The notes: generated by a model not told the origin, from the sequence alone. A DNA stretch of 64,000 bases from Desulfovibrio sp. (GCA_024683955.1 JAIKXS010000065.1:95111-159110), one strand, 5' to 3'. Shown: positions 1 through 9,164, counted from the stretch's first letter. A program made the numbers and translations.

Positions 1-467
1 ACTGTTTTTGCGCCGAGCGCCGAAAGGCTGTCAAAAGCCTGGTGAAAATCCGCACGGTCACGGTCCATCTTGTTAATGACCACGAGGACCGGTAAGTTCT
101 GTCCGCGGACCGAGTGCCAGAATTTTTTTGTGAGGGGGCGGACACCGTCCACGGCGTCAATGACAAAAACAACCCCGTCCACACCGTTCAGAAGAAGATC
201 AAGGTCGGCTGAAAAATTTCCATCACCCGGAATATCAAGGAGAAAATGACGGTTTTTCTGCCAGAGCAAGGAGGCAAATGCCGGTTGGATGGAAGCATGC
301 CGGCGAATTTCCTCTGGTTCAAAATCCAGGGACGTTGTGCCCGCTTCTATGGCGCCAAGTCTTGAAATGGTTCCGCTCGTAAAAAGAAGCATTTCGGCAA
401 GCGATGTTTTTCCGCATCCACCGGTTCCAACGAGGGCATAGGTCCGTTGCATTTCTAAAGATTGCAT
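1..467 (-). CDS. EF-G-like translational GTPase, N-terminal part (runs off the window)
   Basis: This is the first ~155 residues of a translation-factor GTPase of the divergent elongation factor G-like (FusA-like) family; the rest lies outside the window. Visible are a P-loop GTGGCGKTS (residues 14-22), a G3 segment DIPGD (78-82) and the G4 motif NKMD (132-135). In canonical EF-G the G3 segment reads DTPGH, whose His is catalytic; here it is Asp, as expected for an atypical paralogue rather than the housekeeping EF-G. The start at 467 is supported by the upstream AGGGAG ribosome binding site. The cellular role of this paralogue group is not well defined. The family call is firm, the function is not. 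Confidence 0.8.
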   Translation of the reverse strand, partial: MQSLEMQRTYALVGTGGCGKTSLAEMLLFTSGTISRLGAIEAGTTSLDFEPEEIRRHASIQPAFASLLWQKNRHFLLDIPGDGNFSADLDLLLNGVDGVVFVIDAVDGVRPLTKKFWHSVRGQNLPVLVVINKMDRDRADFHQAFDSLSALGAKT

Positions 468-599
468 ACTTGATCTCCCTTACTGACTGTATGACGCAAA
501 AAAAATACCTGACAAATATAGCGTGAACGAATGAAACTCCTCCAACAAAAGCAGGGCTCCCATTATGTGCACCAAGCTTCATCCGGGAGCTCTGACATC

Positions 600-830
600 C
601 CTGACTGCCGGGGTCGAACTGTGTCATCGACGACCTGCCGGCAAAAGCCCAGGCAACCCGCTCGTGCGAGCCTGTCCCGTGAAGGTGCGGACAGGAGCTT
701 CCGCATTCCAATCGCCCGAAAGCTTGAAAGGTGTCACTGCAAGGCTTATTAAAAAACAGTGCAGACTTTGGCTGCCGGTTACGAAGTACAGGCTGAGGGG
801 ACGTATTACGTACACCTCCGCGCACACTAT
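600..830 (+). pseudogene. Possible decayed IS200-type transposase (tnpA) fragment
   Basis: In the frame beginning at 565, translation around 661-760 reads LVRACPVKVRTGAS, then SLKGVTARLIKKQ at 721-759. This resembles the segment of Y1 (IS200/IS605) TnpA proteins of the general form HLLVxYPPKVxxxxLVNSLKGVSSRLLRK. The catalytic HUH motif and the C-terminal tyrosine helix are not recognisable, so it would be a scar, not a gene. The similarity is short and judged by eye, so chance remains possible. Confidence 0.35.
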
Positions 831-849
831 TTCCCGGCAGATGTCTTTC

Positions 850-894
850 GGACCCTGTTTTTCCGGAACCTGTTTTTCCGGACCCTGTTTTTCG
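850..894. repeat. Three tandem 15-bp units
   Basis: Three consecutive 15-base units of the form ggaccctgtttttcc, at 850-864, 865-879 and 880-894, differ at single positions. They lie in a non-coding stretch and may reflect replication slippage. No function is evident. Confidence 0.7.
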
Positions 895-1195
895 AAGAAA
901 CGGCCATCAGGAACCGGACTGCGAACAACCGGGGGTATATACACCGATCCGGTGCACATCGACTGAGCATTGTACCGGACGTGGCCGGTCTCCTGACACA
1001 TACGTACATAGGCCCTGTACTGTACACCATTGCCCCTCAGAATACCCTCTCCTGTATACCGTGTCAAAAGTCTGGGTCTTTTTTCGGACAGTGGCCATGA
1101 AATCGGAATGAGCCTGTATACTCACGACTTCTGCGGACGGGCTTCACGATTCTCCTGCCCGCAAAAACGACAGCACACCATCAAAGGGTTTTCAC

Positions 1196-1720
1196 ATGAC
1201 CAAACTTCTAGGCATCGCGGGCTTTGTGTTTCTTCTCGCCGTCATCTGGTGCATGCGCACCATGAAACGGGGATTCACTCCTCTTTCAGCCAACAAGGAA
1301 CGCTGGCGCGAACAGTTCAAGGAAGAGGAACGCCGCCTTTCCAAGGAACAGAAGGAAGTTTCAACCGACGATCAGAACCGAATGCTCATTGCTGCCGTCC
1401 GGGATCTCATCCGTCTTGACGGCCGAAGCGACATAGACATGACCGTCGAGCGAGGCACCATCACGGTCACGGCCCCTGAAAACACCTGGATTCTTTCCTT
1501 CCGCGGCAACGACCAGGTTTTGCAAAGCACTCATAAGGTTCTCCACAGCCCTGGCGCCTGGAACCTTACCTCGGGAGGGCTGAGCCACGAATTCCGGAGC
1601 GTCGACGAGCTCATGCAGACCTTCCATCGTGAGCTCATGGGCGAACAGCTGGAATTTCAGGAAGAAAGCCTGATAGGAGAACGCCTGCGCCACACAAGAC
1701 GCCCCTCCCGTCCTCAGTAG
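1196..1720 (+). CDS. Small membrane-anchored protein of unknown function
   Basis: A 174-residue protein I do not recognise. Residues 4-19 form one hydrophobic segment (LLGIAGFVFLLAVIWC), followed by a charged, probably helical stretch (about 33-55, rich in E, K and R) and a soluble C-terminal domain ending in a basic tail. The topology suggests an inner-membrane anchor with the bulk on one side of the membrane. An AAAGGG ribosome binding site precedes the ATG. The 3' end overlaps by seven bases the 3' end of the convergent thioesterase gene. The open frame, start signal and codon use look real. Nothing in the sequence points to a function. Confidence 0.6.
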   Translation: MTKLLGIAGFVFLLAVIWCMRTMKRGFTPLSANKERWREQFKEEERRLSKEQKEVSTDDQNRMLIAAVRDLIRLDGRSDIDMTVERGTITVTAPENTWILSFRGNDQVLQSTHKVLHSPGAWNLTSGGLSHEFRSVDELMQTFHRELMGEQLEFQEESLIGERLRHTRRPSRPQ

Positions 1721-2160
1721 AGCGGCTCGCCCGCTTCAGGCTGTCTGATATGTGAACAGAGTTCACGGAACCACGCCGGAATGGCGCACGGCCGCCCGTC
1801 ACGCGTCACAAATGCATGTTGCGTTGAACCGGTGGAAAGTATCTTTTCCTTGAGCTCATCTCTGATCTCATATACAAAACGGATGGAAGCTCTGCCCCAT
1901 TCACTTATGCCAATGCGGATATACACCAAATCATCATAACGTCCCGGACTCCGATAACGGATGGATGCCTCCCTGACAGGAAGAAAAAAGCCTTGTTCCT
2001 CAACAAAGGAATAGCTTTTTCCGCATTGACGAATGTAGGCGTTACGGGCACGTTCAAAGAGATGCAGATATTCCGCATAGTACATTACACCCATAGTGTC
2101 TGTTTCACCATACGAAATACGATGGGGCAACCAAATATCCGGAGTTGGAAACACATGCAT
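1714..2160 (-). CDS. ybgC: YbgC-like acyl-CoA thioesterase
   Basis: A 148-residue single hotdog-fold protein of the YbgC/4-hydroxybenzoyl-CoA thioesterase family. The active-site signature YGETDTMGVMYYAEY spans residues 17-31, with the catalytic Asp at about 21, followed by the usual helix. The family hydrolyses acyl-CoA thioesters in the cytoplasm and is often linked to envelope or phospholipid metabolism; the substrate here is unknown. I start at 2160 because GGAGGAG lies about nine bases upstream; the frame is open further but without a comparable signal. The start overlaps, head to head, the best ATG of the divergent mltA. Confidence 0.85.
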   Translation of the reverse strand: MHVFPTPDIWLPHRISYGETDTMGVMYYAEYLHLFERARNAYIRQCGKSYSFVEEQGFFLPVREASIRYRSPGRYDDLVYIRIGISEWGRASIRFVYEIRDELKEKILSTGSTQHAFVTRDGRPCAIPAWFRELCSHIRQPEAGEPLY

Positions 2161-3423
2161 ACCTTTTCTCCTCCCAGTATCAAGAACACTACTTCTGTCG
2201 CACAAGTACCCGGCGAACATATAAGAAACGACAAAAACAGGCTGGCAGTATCGCCCTCTTCATGCAGGCCTGTCCATATAAAAATAGCGACCGGGGAGCG
2301 CCGTTCGCATTTTTTCTCATCCTGTATAATCACGGGTCTTCTCCTCTGTCTTCTCGTTCTCCAGGGATGCGCCAAGGGAACCAAACCGGTTGAGGAACTT
2401 CCGCCCCCCAATGGTCCCGCCGTGAGTCTTTATGAAACACGCGATACGTTCCTGCGTTATCTCCAGCCCGGCAATCAGAAAATGACGAGTTTCAGAGATC
2501 TCGGCCCCACCATTGACAAGTCACTGAAATACGTTGGCCGCAAACCCCGTTCGAATGTTGCCGTCAGTCGTCCCGGACTCAAGGTTACATGGGGGGAGAT
2601 GTACAAGACACTTCTTCGCCTCAAGAAGCTTCTTCCTTCCCTCGATGAACACCCTGAGCTCTTTGCCGAACACTTTCGCTGGGTTCCCGTAAGCAAGGGC
2701 ATTAACTACTCGGGCTATTACTCCCCCGTCGTCGACGCATCGAAAACCCCCAAAAAAGGATACGACCACCCCATCTACCGCCGGCCTCCGGATCTCGGCA
2801 GCCACAGGGGCAAATATTACACAAGGAGGCAGATCGAAGAGGAAGGCAAGCTTGCCAACAAGGGGCTTGAGCTCGCCTGGGCAAAGGATCCGGTCGATGT
2901 CTTTTTTCTCGAGATACAGGGTTCCGGCTGTCTGCGCCTTGATGACGGGTCTATAATCTGTATCAACTACGACGGCCAAAACGGTCACAAATACAAGAGT
3001 TCCGGACGTATCATGCGTGAGAAAGGACTCCTCAAACGCGGCGACATCTTTGAACAACGACAATGGCTAAAGGACAATCCCGACCGTGTCGACGAAATTC
3101 TCCATGAAAATCCGAGCTTCGTCTTCTTCAAACTCGGAGGAACAGGGCCAACAGGGGCCATGGGATATATCGTGGACGACTGGAAGTCCCTTGCAACAGA
3201 CCGCCATTTTATCCCCCTCGGCTCCATTGTGGCGTACGGCGTGAACATCCCCGATCAAAAATGGGGATCCCGTCCCCTGAGGGCCATCGGGTTTGCACAG
3301 GATGTGGGAGGAGCCATCAAGAAAAACCGCATTGACATCTACTGCGGCAGCGACCGCTATGCCAATTACGTGGCAAGCTTCCTCGACGCCAAGGGACCGG
3401 CCTGGATCCTGCTTGCCAAGTAG
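2155..3423 (+). CDS. mltA: Membrane-bound lytic murein transglycosylase A (MltA)
   Basis: MltA-family lytic transglycosylase, which cleaves peptidoglycan between MurNAc and GlcNAc to give 1,6-anhydro ends in the periplasm. A lipoprotein signal (hydrophobic IITGLLLCLLVL, then a lipobox ending QGC) is followed by the MltA domain and a C-terminal 3D domain with the conserved Asp residues in GFAQDVGGAIK and RIDIYCG. The start is uncertain. The nearest in-frame ATG (2155, with GGAG ten bases upstream) leaves about 70 residues before the lipobox Cys, unusually long for a signal peptide, and no ATG, GTG or TTG occurs closer. The real start may be non-canonical, or a frameshift may separate the leader. 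Confidence 0.85.
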   Translation: MHTFSPPSIKNTTSVAQVPGEHIRNDKNRLAVSPSSCRPVHIKIATGERRSHFFSSCIITGLLLCLLVLQGCAKGTKPVEELPPPNGPAVSLYETRDTFLRYLQPGNQKMTSFRDLGPTIDKSLKYVGRKPRSNVAVSRPGLKVTWGEMYKTLLRLKKLLPSLDEHPELFAEHFRWVPVSKGINYSGYYSPVVDASKTPKKGYDHPIYRRPPDLGSHRGKYYTRRQIEEEGKLANKGLELAWAKDPVDVFFLEIQGSGCLRLDDGSIICINYDGQNGHKYKSSGRIMREKGLLKRGDIFEQRQWLKDNPDRVDEILHENPSFVFFKLGGTGPTGAMGYIVDDWKSLATDRHFIPLGSIVAYGVNIPDQKWGSRPLRAIGFAQDVGGAIKKNRIDIYCGSDRYANYVASFLDAKGPAWILLAK

Positions 3424-3497
3424 AACTTAATAATGAGCGAACCCAACTGAACCCGCAGACCTCTCTGGATACGCGGACCGGGAGAAAGGAAGACACA

Positions 3498-4964
3498 ATG
3501 CTTACCGATCAGCACTCGATTCTGACTGCCATGAACGGCGAGAAACTCATTTCTCTCACCCCGCGCATGGCAAACCGCCACGGACTTATCACGGGAGCCA
3601 CCGGAACGGGAAAGACCGTCACACTCCAGGGTCTTGCCGAGGGCTTTTCACAGCTGGGGGTCCCGGTTTTTCTGTCCGATGTAAAAGGAGATCTCTCGGG
3701 CCTTGCCAAACAGGGTGCTCCGGGAGGAAAAATCAAAAGCCGTATCGAGGAGCTTAAACTGCAGGATATCGGATACTCCAATACGGCCTTTCCAGTGACC
3801 TTCTGGGATGTCTTCGGCAGAGAGGGACATCCCTTCAGAACGAGCATCAGCGACATGGGACCGATCCTGCTCTCGCGCCTTCTTGACCTGAATGACATCC
3901 AGAGCGGCATTCTCAGCATTGTCTTCCGCATAGCCGACGATCAGGGACTGCTCCTTCTTGATCTCAGGGACCTCCAGAGCATGCTCCGCTACGTGGCTGA
4001 ACATCGGAAGGACTATGAGACCAGCTACGGCCACATTGCCACACAAAGTGTGGGTGCCATACAGCGCAGTCTCCTCGAACTTGAAAATCAGGGTGGCAAC
4101 CTTTTCTTCGGCGAACCAGCACTTGATATCGCTGACATTATGCTAACGGATGCCTGGGGAAACGGCATTATTAACATCCTCCACTCTGCACCTCTGATCA
4201 ATTCAAGCCCCAGAATCTACTCGAGCCTCCTCCTCTGGCTGCTCTCCGAGCTCTACGAACGCCTCCCGGAATGTGGCGATCTTGAGAAACCAAAGCTTGT
4301 CTTCTTCTTTGACGAAGCCCATCTGCTTTTTGAGATGGCCGAACGTGTCCTGCTCGAAAAGATCGAACAGATTGTACGACTTATCCGTTCCCGCGGCGTC
4401 GGTGTCTACTTCATAAGCCAAAATCCCGCCGATATCCCGGACACGGTGCTGGGACAGCTTGGGAACCGTGTGCAGCACGCGCTGAGAGCCTTTACTCCGA
4501 AAGAACGCAAGGCCATAAAAAGCGCGGCTGATGCCTTTCGTCCGAATCCGGCGTTTTCTACCATTGATGTCATCGAAATGCTCGGTGTCGGAGAAGCCCT
4601 CGTTTCCTTTCTTGACGAACACGGTGTTCCGACCCCTGTCGAACGCGCCCTCATCCTTCCGCCCGAAAGCTTTGTGGGACCGCTTACGCCGGAGGAACGC
4701 CATGCCGTCATTTCGAACTCCTCTCTTGGAAGCGTCTACAACAGAACCGTTGACCGATATTCAGCCTTTGAAGCTCTGACGAAACGACATGAAGAGTCGA
4801 CGGCAATGCCGAGAGGAACAAAACGGGAACAGGATAATCCCCTCGAAGAGATCTTTGGAAGCTTCGCCAAACAGGCAAGAACACAGATTACAAGACAGAT
4901 CGGCCGGGAGCTTGGAAAAACAGTTGTGCGGGGTATTTTGGGGACACTCTTCGGGAAAAAATAA
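3498..4964 (+). CDS. HerA-like ATPase, DUF853 (YjgR family)
   Basis: A 488-residue P-loop ATPase of the HerA/FtsK superfamily, DUF853/YjgR group. Walker A is GATGTGKTV near residues 27-35 and Walker B is LVFFFDEAH near 270. Downstream is the arginine-containing ISQNPADIPDTVLGQLGNR region typical of these hexameric motors. The C-terminus is basic with an ELGKTVVRGILGTLFG tail. Members are predicted cytoplasmic DNA- or protein-remodelling ATPases; the physiological role is not established. A GGAGAAAGGA ribosome binding site supports the ATG. It follows mltA by 74 bases on the same strand, perhaps as a read-through partner. Confidence 0.9.
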   Translation: MLTDQHSILTAMNGEKLISLTPRMANRHGLITGATGTGKTVTLQGLAEGFSQLGVPVFLSDVKGDLSGLAKQGAPGGKIKSRIEELKLQDIGYSNTAFPVTFWDVFGREGHPFRTSISDMGPILLSRLLDLNDIQSGILSIVFRIADDQGLLLLDLRDLQSMLRYVAEHRKDYETSYGHIATQSVGAIQRSLLELENQGGNLFFGEPALDIADIMLTDAWGNGIINILHSAPLINSSPRIYSSLLLWLLSELYERLPECGDLEKPKLVFFFDEAHLLFEMAERVLLEKIEQIVRLIRSRGVGVYFISQNPADIPDTVLGQLGNRVQHALRAFTPKERKAIKSAADAFRPNPAFSTIDVIEMLGVGEALVSFLDEHGVPTPVERALILPPESFVGPLTPEERHAVISNSSLGSVYNRTVDRYSAFEALTKRHEESTAMPRGTKREQDNPLEEIFGSFAKQARTQITRQIGRELGKTVVRGILGTLFGKK

Positions 4965-5439
4965 GCGTTCCGCCCATACAAAAAATGAATCGAAGTCAGG
5001 TGAACGCACCGGATATCCGTGCCCTGCAAAACAAAATGTGTTTAAAGGCTGTCATCAGTAAAATTGGCAGCCTTTCTTCCTGTCCTGTTCCCGTCAGGCC
5101 CATACGGAACAATGACCGTATCGCCGAAAGAAAGGTGTTGAAGCACCCCTCTCATGCGCACCACATTGCAGACATTGGTATTATTTTCTATATAATAAAA
5201 ATATAAGAATTTATCATATGCACAAATATAGTAAGTATTTATACATATAACAAACTACCTAGATTGCATAATTAACCAAGTATGCCTTTTAATCATCTTT
5301 TTTTCTATCTCAGTTCAGTATTGTTTTTGATGTAGAGAAATTCAACTTCTGCGCATGACATCAATCTCTAAGATTTCACAGACACATCTTCATCATTCTC
5401 CCTGATTGTCTTGCCACATATTCCGTTCTCAAAGCCCGC
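4965..5439. other. Intergenic, AT-rich; no gene seen
   Basis: Between the DUF853 gene and the convergent M18 peptidase terminator. It holds a weak hairpin near 5044-5075 and an AT-rich stretch (about 5180-5340). Nothing else is recognisable. Confidence 0.6.
5044..5075 (+). terminator. Possible weak terminator of the DUF853 gene
   Basis: The arms aaaggctg and cagccttt form eight pairs around a 16-base loop, followed by a pyrimidine-rich but interrupted tail (cttcctg). It lies about 80 bases after the DUF853 stop codon. The large loop and poor U-tract make it uncertain. Confidence 0.35.
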
Positions 5440-5474
5440 AAAAAAGGCAGAAATCCCGCAACGGGATTTCTGCC
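5440..5474 (-). terminator. Intrinsic terminator of the M18 aminopeptidase gene
   Basis: A perfect 13-bp inverted repeat (ggcagaaatcccg / cgggatttctgcc, three-base loop) is followed on the minus strand by six T. It sits 28 bases beyond the stop codon of the minus-strand peptidase gene. Confidence 0.9.
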
Positions 5475-5502
5475 TCCATGTTTCTGCGCAGCAGGCAAAA
5501 GC

Positions 5503-6918
5503 CTACATTGCGGCAAAAAAGGACTGATACGCCAGGTAGGTCGCGTAGACGTCCACGGCGCTTGAAAGTTCAAAGGGGCTGTGCATGGCGAGAAGAGCCG
5601 GACCAAGGTCGATCACCTGCATCCCCCATGCAGCCAAAAAGAGGGCCACGGTGCCGCCGCCGCCGGAATCAACTTTGCCAAGTTCCGCTACCTGCCAGGG
5701 AATATTTTTCGCATTCAGGATCCCGCGCAGCCTGGCAAAAAACTCCGCATCGGCTTCGCTTGAACCATATTTGCCACGGGAACCCGTAAACTTGGAAAAG
5801 CATGGACCGTAGCCGAGACGTGCGGCATTCTGTTTTTCGTGGAGTTCCTGAAAATCCGGATCAATGGCCGCTGTAACGTCGGCAGAAAGGGCCCATGTGT
5901 TCAGAAGGACATGGGAAGGGGATGTACCGGGTGCCCAGCTTTCTGTTATATCCTCGACACAGTACTGTAAAAAACGTGAGGAAGCGCCCGTCGCGCCATC
6001 AGAACCGATCTCTTCTTTGTCCCAGAACATGACAGCCTGAGTCCGCCCGTTTCCATCGCCGTGAAGCAGGGCCTCAAGAGCAGTAAAAACACAAATTCTG
6101 TCGTCCTGGCCGTATCCGCCAAGAAGAGCCCGGTCAAGACCGACAGTACGTGCCCGTCCCGACGGAACGACTTCAAGCTCGGCCGTAATCAGATCTTCCT
6201 CACGGATTCCGTACTTCTCATGCAGGAGAGCCAGAATGCCTTTTTTAATGCTTCCCTTTGGCTCCTCATCCCCCTTCTCGGTCCCGTCCTTTTCATCGGA
6301 CACAAAACGATGACCGAACACAATGTTCAGTTTTTCGCCTTCAAAGGCGTCCTTGACACTCTGTTCAACCTGCTTTTGCGCCAGATGTGGCAGAAGATCG
6401 GCCACGCAAAAGACCGGATCCCCCTCCTCTTCACCGAGTGCAATCTGCACGGTCTCGCCGCTTTCCTTCACGACGACGCCATGAAGGGCAAGGGGACGTG
6501 AAAGCCACTGATACTTGCGTATTCCGCCATAATAGTGGGTCTTTGCCTGAAGGACGTCGACCTGTTCAAGGAGAGGACGCTGCTTCAAATCAAGACGGGG
6601 AGAATCAGCATGCGCTGCAATGAGGGAAAGCCCCTTCTCCAGAGGCGTTTTCCCTCTGCGGGCGGCGAAAAGGGCCTTGCCACGCAACGTCGCCACATAG
6701 CAGTCGGCCTTCGGGTCGTTTTTGAAGCCCGCCTTTTTCAGGGTTTCTTCCACATAACGCACGGTTTCGCGCTCTGTCTTGCAGACAGAAAGAAAATCAA
6801 GATAGCGTGACGTAAATGCACGCATTTTCTCCTCATCATCTCCACATAGAAGCCATGCGTTCCGGGGATTGTAGGCAAGCCCCTGAGAATCGTGCTTATT
6901 GTTCTCTTTTTGGTTCAT
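5503..6918 (-). CDS. M18 family aminopeptidase
   Basis: A 471-residue zinc aminopeptidase of family M18 (aspartyl aminopeptidase-like), a cytoplasmic dodecameric enzyme releasing N-terminal residues from peptides. The metal site is visible: AAHADSPRLDL (His103, Asp105), a GQDDR segment standing for the bridging Asp, DKEEIGSDGATGASS with the catalytic and ligand Glu pair, and the C-terminal AMHSPFELSS with the last His ligand. Length is normal for the family. GGAGA precedes the ATG. It is monocistronic with its own strong terminator and is not linked functionally to its neighbours. Substrate preference cannot be read from the sequence. Confidence 0.92.
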   Translation of the reverse strand: MNQKENNKHDSQGLAYNPRNAWLLCGDDEEKMRAFTSRYLDFLSVCKTERETVRYVEETLKKAGFKNDPKADCYVATLRGKALFAARRGKTPLEKGLSLIAAHADSPRLDLKQRPLLEQVDVLQAKTHYYGGIRKYQWLSRPLALHGVVVKESGETVQIALGEEEGDPVFCVADLLPHLAQKQVEQSVKDAFEGEKLNIVFGHRFVSDEKDGTEKGDEEPKGSIKKGILALLHEKYGIREEDLITAELEVVPSGRARTVGLDRALLGGYGQDDRICVFTALEALLHGDGNGRTQAVMFWDKEEIGSDGATGASSRFLQYCVEDITESWAPGTSPSHVLLNTWALSADVTAAIDPDFQELHEKQNAARLGYGPCFSKFTGSRGKYGSSEADAEFFARLRGILNAKNIPWQVAELGKVDSGGGGTVALFLAAWGMQVIDLGPALLAMHSPFELSSAVDVYATYLAYQSFFAAM

Positions 6919-7062
6919 AAAAACAATCTCCTTACCGTCATCCTCCTCCCTGCACGGAAGGGAATGACATCTATATCAACTTGCAAAAACAGTAAGAACA
7001 GGTGAAAAAATACACGCAATAAGGGAGAAAGCCTCCCCCGTTTTTGACATTGCCTTTGCCCC

Positions 7063-7094
7063 CGCAGCCACGGGAACAGCATTCCCGGCTGCGC
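7063..7094 (-). terminator. Hairpin downstream of selA, possible terminator
   Basis: The arms cgcagc...cgggaa and ttcccg...gctgcg pair with a two-base bulge. On the minus strand it lies about 35 bases beyond the selA stop, but no T-run follows, so it may not be an intrinsic terminator. Confidence 0.3.
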
Positions 7095-7129
7095 CGGACA
7101 ACGCCCATCACGCCAGCCTTCCTCAGGGC

Positions 7130-8557
7130 CTAGGACTGCCCGGGCTGTACGGGATTCTTCAGGGCGAGAGCTTCCCGCAAAACGGCTTCCACCTGTCCGA
7201 AATCGGCCTCCTCGAGGGTTCTCACATCAAGGCAGAAGGCATCATTTTCCAGACGTCCGATCAGCGGCGGTTTTGTCTCAAGGAGCCGTTTCTTCAGGGT
7301 CTGCGCCGAGCACATTCTCGGACGCAGGGATACAAGCCAGGTCGGCAGATCATACTGGGGAAAGGCGCCCCCGCCCACCCGGGAGACATCCGGCTCAACA
7401 TCTATGCGGCAATGGGGTTCCAGAGAGGAAAGGGCCGATTTCAGAGCCTTTGCCCGTTCTTCAAGCTCTGCTCCCGAAAGAAAAATCCGCCGCAGGGTCG
7501 GAATGCGTTGCCGTGCACGGGATGGGTCAATATAAAGACGCAGGGTTGCCTCAAGAGCAGCCATGCAAAGTTTATCGCAGCGGAGGGCACGCGTTAGCTG
7601 ATTGTGCTTGCACCGCTCAATGAGGTCCTTTCTGCCGACCAGAATACCAGCCTGCGGACCACCAAGGACTTTGTCCCCGGAAAAGGACACAATATCCGCT
7701 CCCTGCCTGACAGCCTCCTGCACCGTCGGTTCATCAGGAAGACCCGCGTCGCTGAAGTGCAACAGGCTGCCGCTTCCGAGATCCTCGAGCATCAGGAGAC
7801 CTTTTTCATGGGCCAGGGCGGAGAGTTCCTCCAGATCACAGGCCTCATGAAAACCGATGATACGGTAATTTGAGGTATGAACCCTCATCAGAGCAACAGT
7901 TTCATCGGTGATGGCATTTTTATAATCATCCATATGGGTTCTGTTGGTTGCCCCGACCTCACGCAGAAAGGCTCCGCTTTTAGCCATAACCTCGGGAATA
8001 CGGAAGCTCCCCCCTATCTCAACAAGCTCCCCCCGTGACACAATCACTTCCCCGCCATGACAGAAGGTGTCAAGCATAAGCAGGACAGCTGCGGCATTGT
8101 TGTTGACCACCATGGCGCTTTCGGCACCGCTCAGATAGCAGAGAAGATCTTCTATAAGGCCGTAACGGCTGCCCCGCTGTCCGGTGGCAAGGTCGAGTTC
8201 AAGATTGGAATAGCCCCGACTTGCCTCCATCACGGCTTCCCGTGCCTCTTCAGACAGTTCGCTGCGCCCCATGTTGGTATGAACGACAACACCCGTTGCA
8301 TTGATGACCCGGGTAAAATTGGGAGAGATGGCCTTTCTGAGATATTTTTCAATCTTTTTCAAATGCCGTTCGAGAACAACATCTTCAGTCCGCTTGAGGC
8401 GCCCCTTTTTAATATCATTCCGCACTCCATCCCAATATGCCGTCAATTTCATGCGTAAAAAATCTTGCGGAAGCGTTTTCCAAAATGGATCAAGGTCAAA
8501 AATCGCTTTTTTACACGCATCAATGCCCGGAATGGACTGAAAAATATTTGTATTCAT
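7130..8557 (-). CDS. selA: L-seryl-tRNA(Sec) selenium transferase (SelA)
   Basis: SelA, a pyridoxal-phosphate enzyme converting seryl-tRNA(Sec) to selenocysteinyl-tRNA(Sec) with selenophosphate, here 475 residues as usual. The N-terminal tRNA-binding region is followed by INATGVVVHTNMGRS (about 85-99) and the PLP-binding segment SFSGDKVLGGPQAG with the Schiff-base Lys at 296. It implies the cell makes selenoproteins such as formate dehydrogenases or hydrogenases. The partners selB, selC and selD are not in this window, and I saw no selenoprotein gene here. The neighbours (M18 peptidase, folC) are unrelated. Confidence 0.95.
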   Translation of the reverse strand: MNTNIFQSIPGIDACKKAIFDLDPFWKTLPQDFLRMKLTAYWDGVRNDIKKGRLKRTEDVVLERHLKKIEKYLRKAISPNFTRVINATGVVVHTNMGRSELSEEAREAVMEASRGYSNLELDLATGQRGSRYGLIEDLLCYLSGAESAMVVNNNAAAVLLMLDTFCHGGEVIVSRGELVEIGGSFRIPEVMAKSGAFLREVGATNRTHMDDYKNAITDETVALMRVHTSNYRIIGFHEACDLEELSALAHEKGLLMLEDLGSGSLLHFSDAGLPDEPTVQEAVRQGADIVSFSGDKVLGGPQAGILVGRKDLIERCKHNQLTRALRCDKLCMAALEATLRLYIDPSRARQRIPTLRRIFLSGAELEERAKALKSALSSLEPHCRIDVEPDVSRVGGGAFPQYDLPTWLVSLRPRMCSAQTLKKRLLETKPPLIGRLENDAFCLDVRTLEEADFGQVEAVLREALALKNPVQPGQS

Positions 8558-9164
8558 AATTCGTTTTCTGGTAAAAATTTTGATTCTGTCCTGCTATCGA
8601 TGCAGCAGACACACATGAAGAGACACATGAGCTGTCTATATGCAGCTCAACTACATGCTGTAAACAACGCTCATATACGTACAAACACGGAGTTCTTGCA
8701 AATTGTACGACAACTGATTCTGACGGATCAAGAAGACGAATGCTGATACACGGATTGCTGTGCTTCTTGAAGAACGTCTCGGGATGCATACCGATGAAAA
8801 CGGGTTCATTCCGAAAAAAGAGCGTTTTCTGAACCGACTGGGAACATGGCTGCCGAAACACAGGAGAGCAGCACGTTTATCATGACAGGTTTCGGCCCTA
8901 AAAAAAACGCTCTGACTCAAGGGACACACGGTACATAAGCGATGGTGAAGCCGGAGAGTGCGGACGTCTTCCCCTGCCGGGGATCCGCCCGGAAAGACAG
9001 CCGGACATCCCGGAAACGGGCGGCATCGCCCCTACCCCGGATCTTACCCGACTTTCTCAGTCACGCAAGACCTCCCGTCACCGGAAAGCCTACGGAGAGG
9101 ACCGCCGCGCACCCGTTCATCGGAACGGAAAAAAGCGAAAACGGCAGGGAGCCCCTCCGGACTC
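8558..9164. other. Intergenic stretch, no convincing gene
   Basis: About 600 bases between folC and selA. The minus strand would carry the selA promoter near 8560-8620. A 53-codon open stretch at 8724-8885 (plus) looks vaguely protein-like but has no start signal and no family I recognise. Confidence 0.55.

Larger units (their letters stand above)
468..1195. other. Intergenic stretch with no convincing intact gene
   Basis: About 730 bases without a gene I can defend. It holds a possible IS200 transposase remnant (600-830, listed separately) and a short tandem repeat (850-894). Several small open frames exist on both strands, but none has a good ribosome binding site together with recognisable protein sequence. 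Confidence 0.6.

Noticed and set aside
531..800. Possible riboswitch in the long gap upstream of the small membrane gene
   Set aside because: No conserved riboswitch core (SAM, cobalamin, TPP) could be recognised; the region fits a decayed IS200 gene better.
8724..8885. Open 53-codon stretch with protein-like texture
   Set aside because: No start codon with signal, preceded by in-frame stops, and of a length expected by chance.
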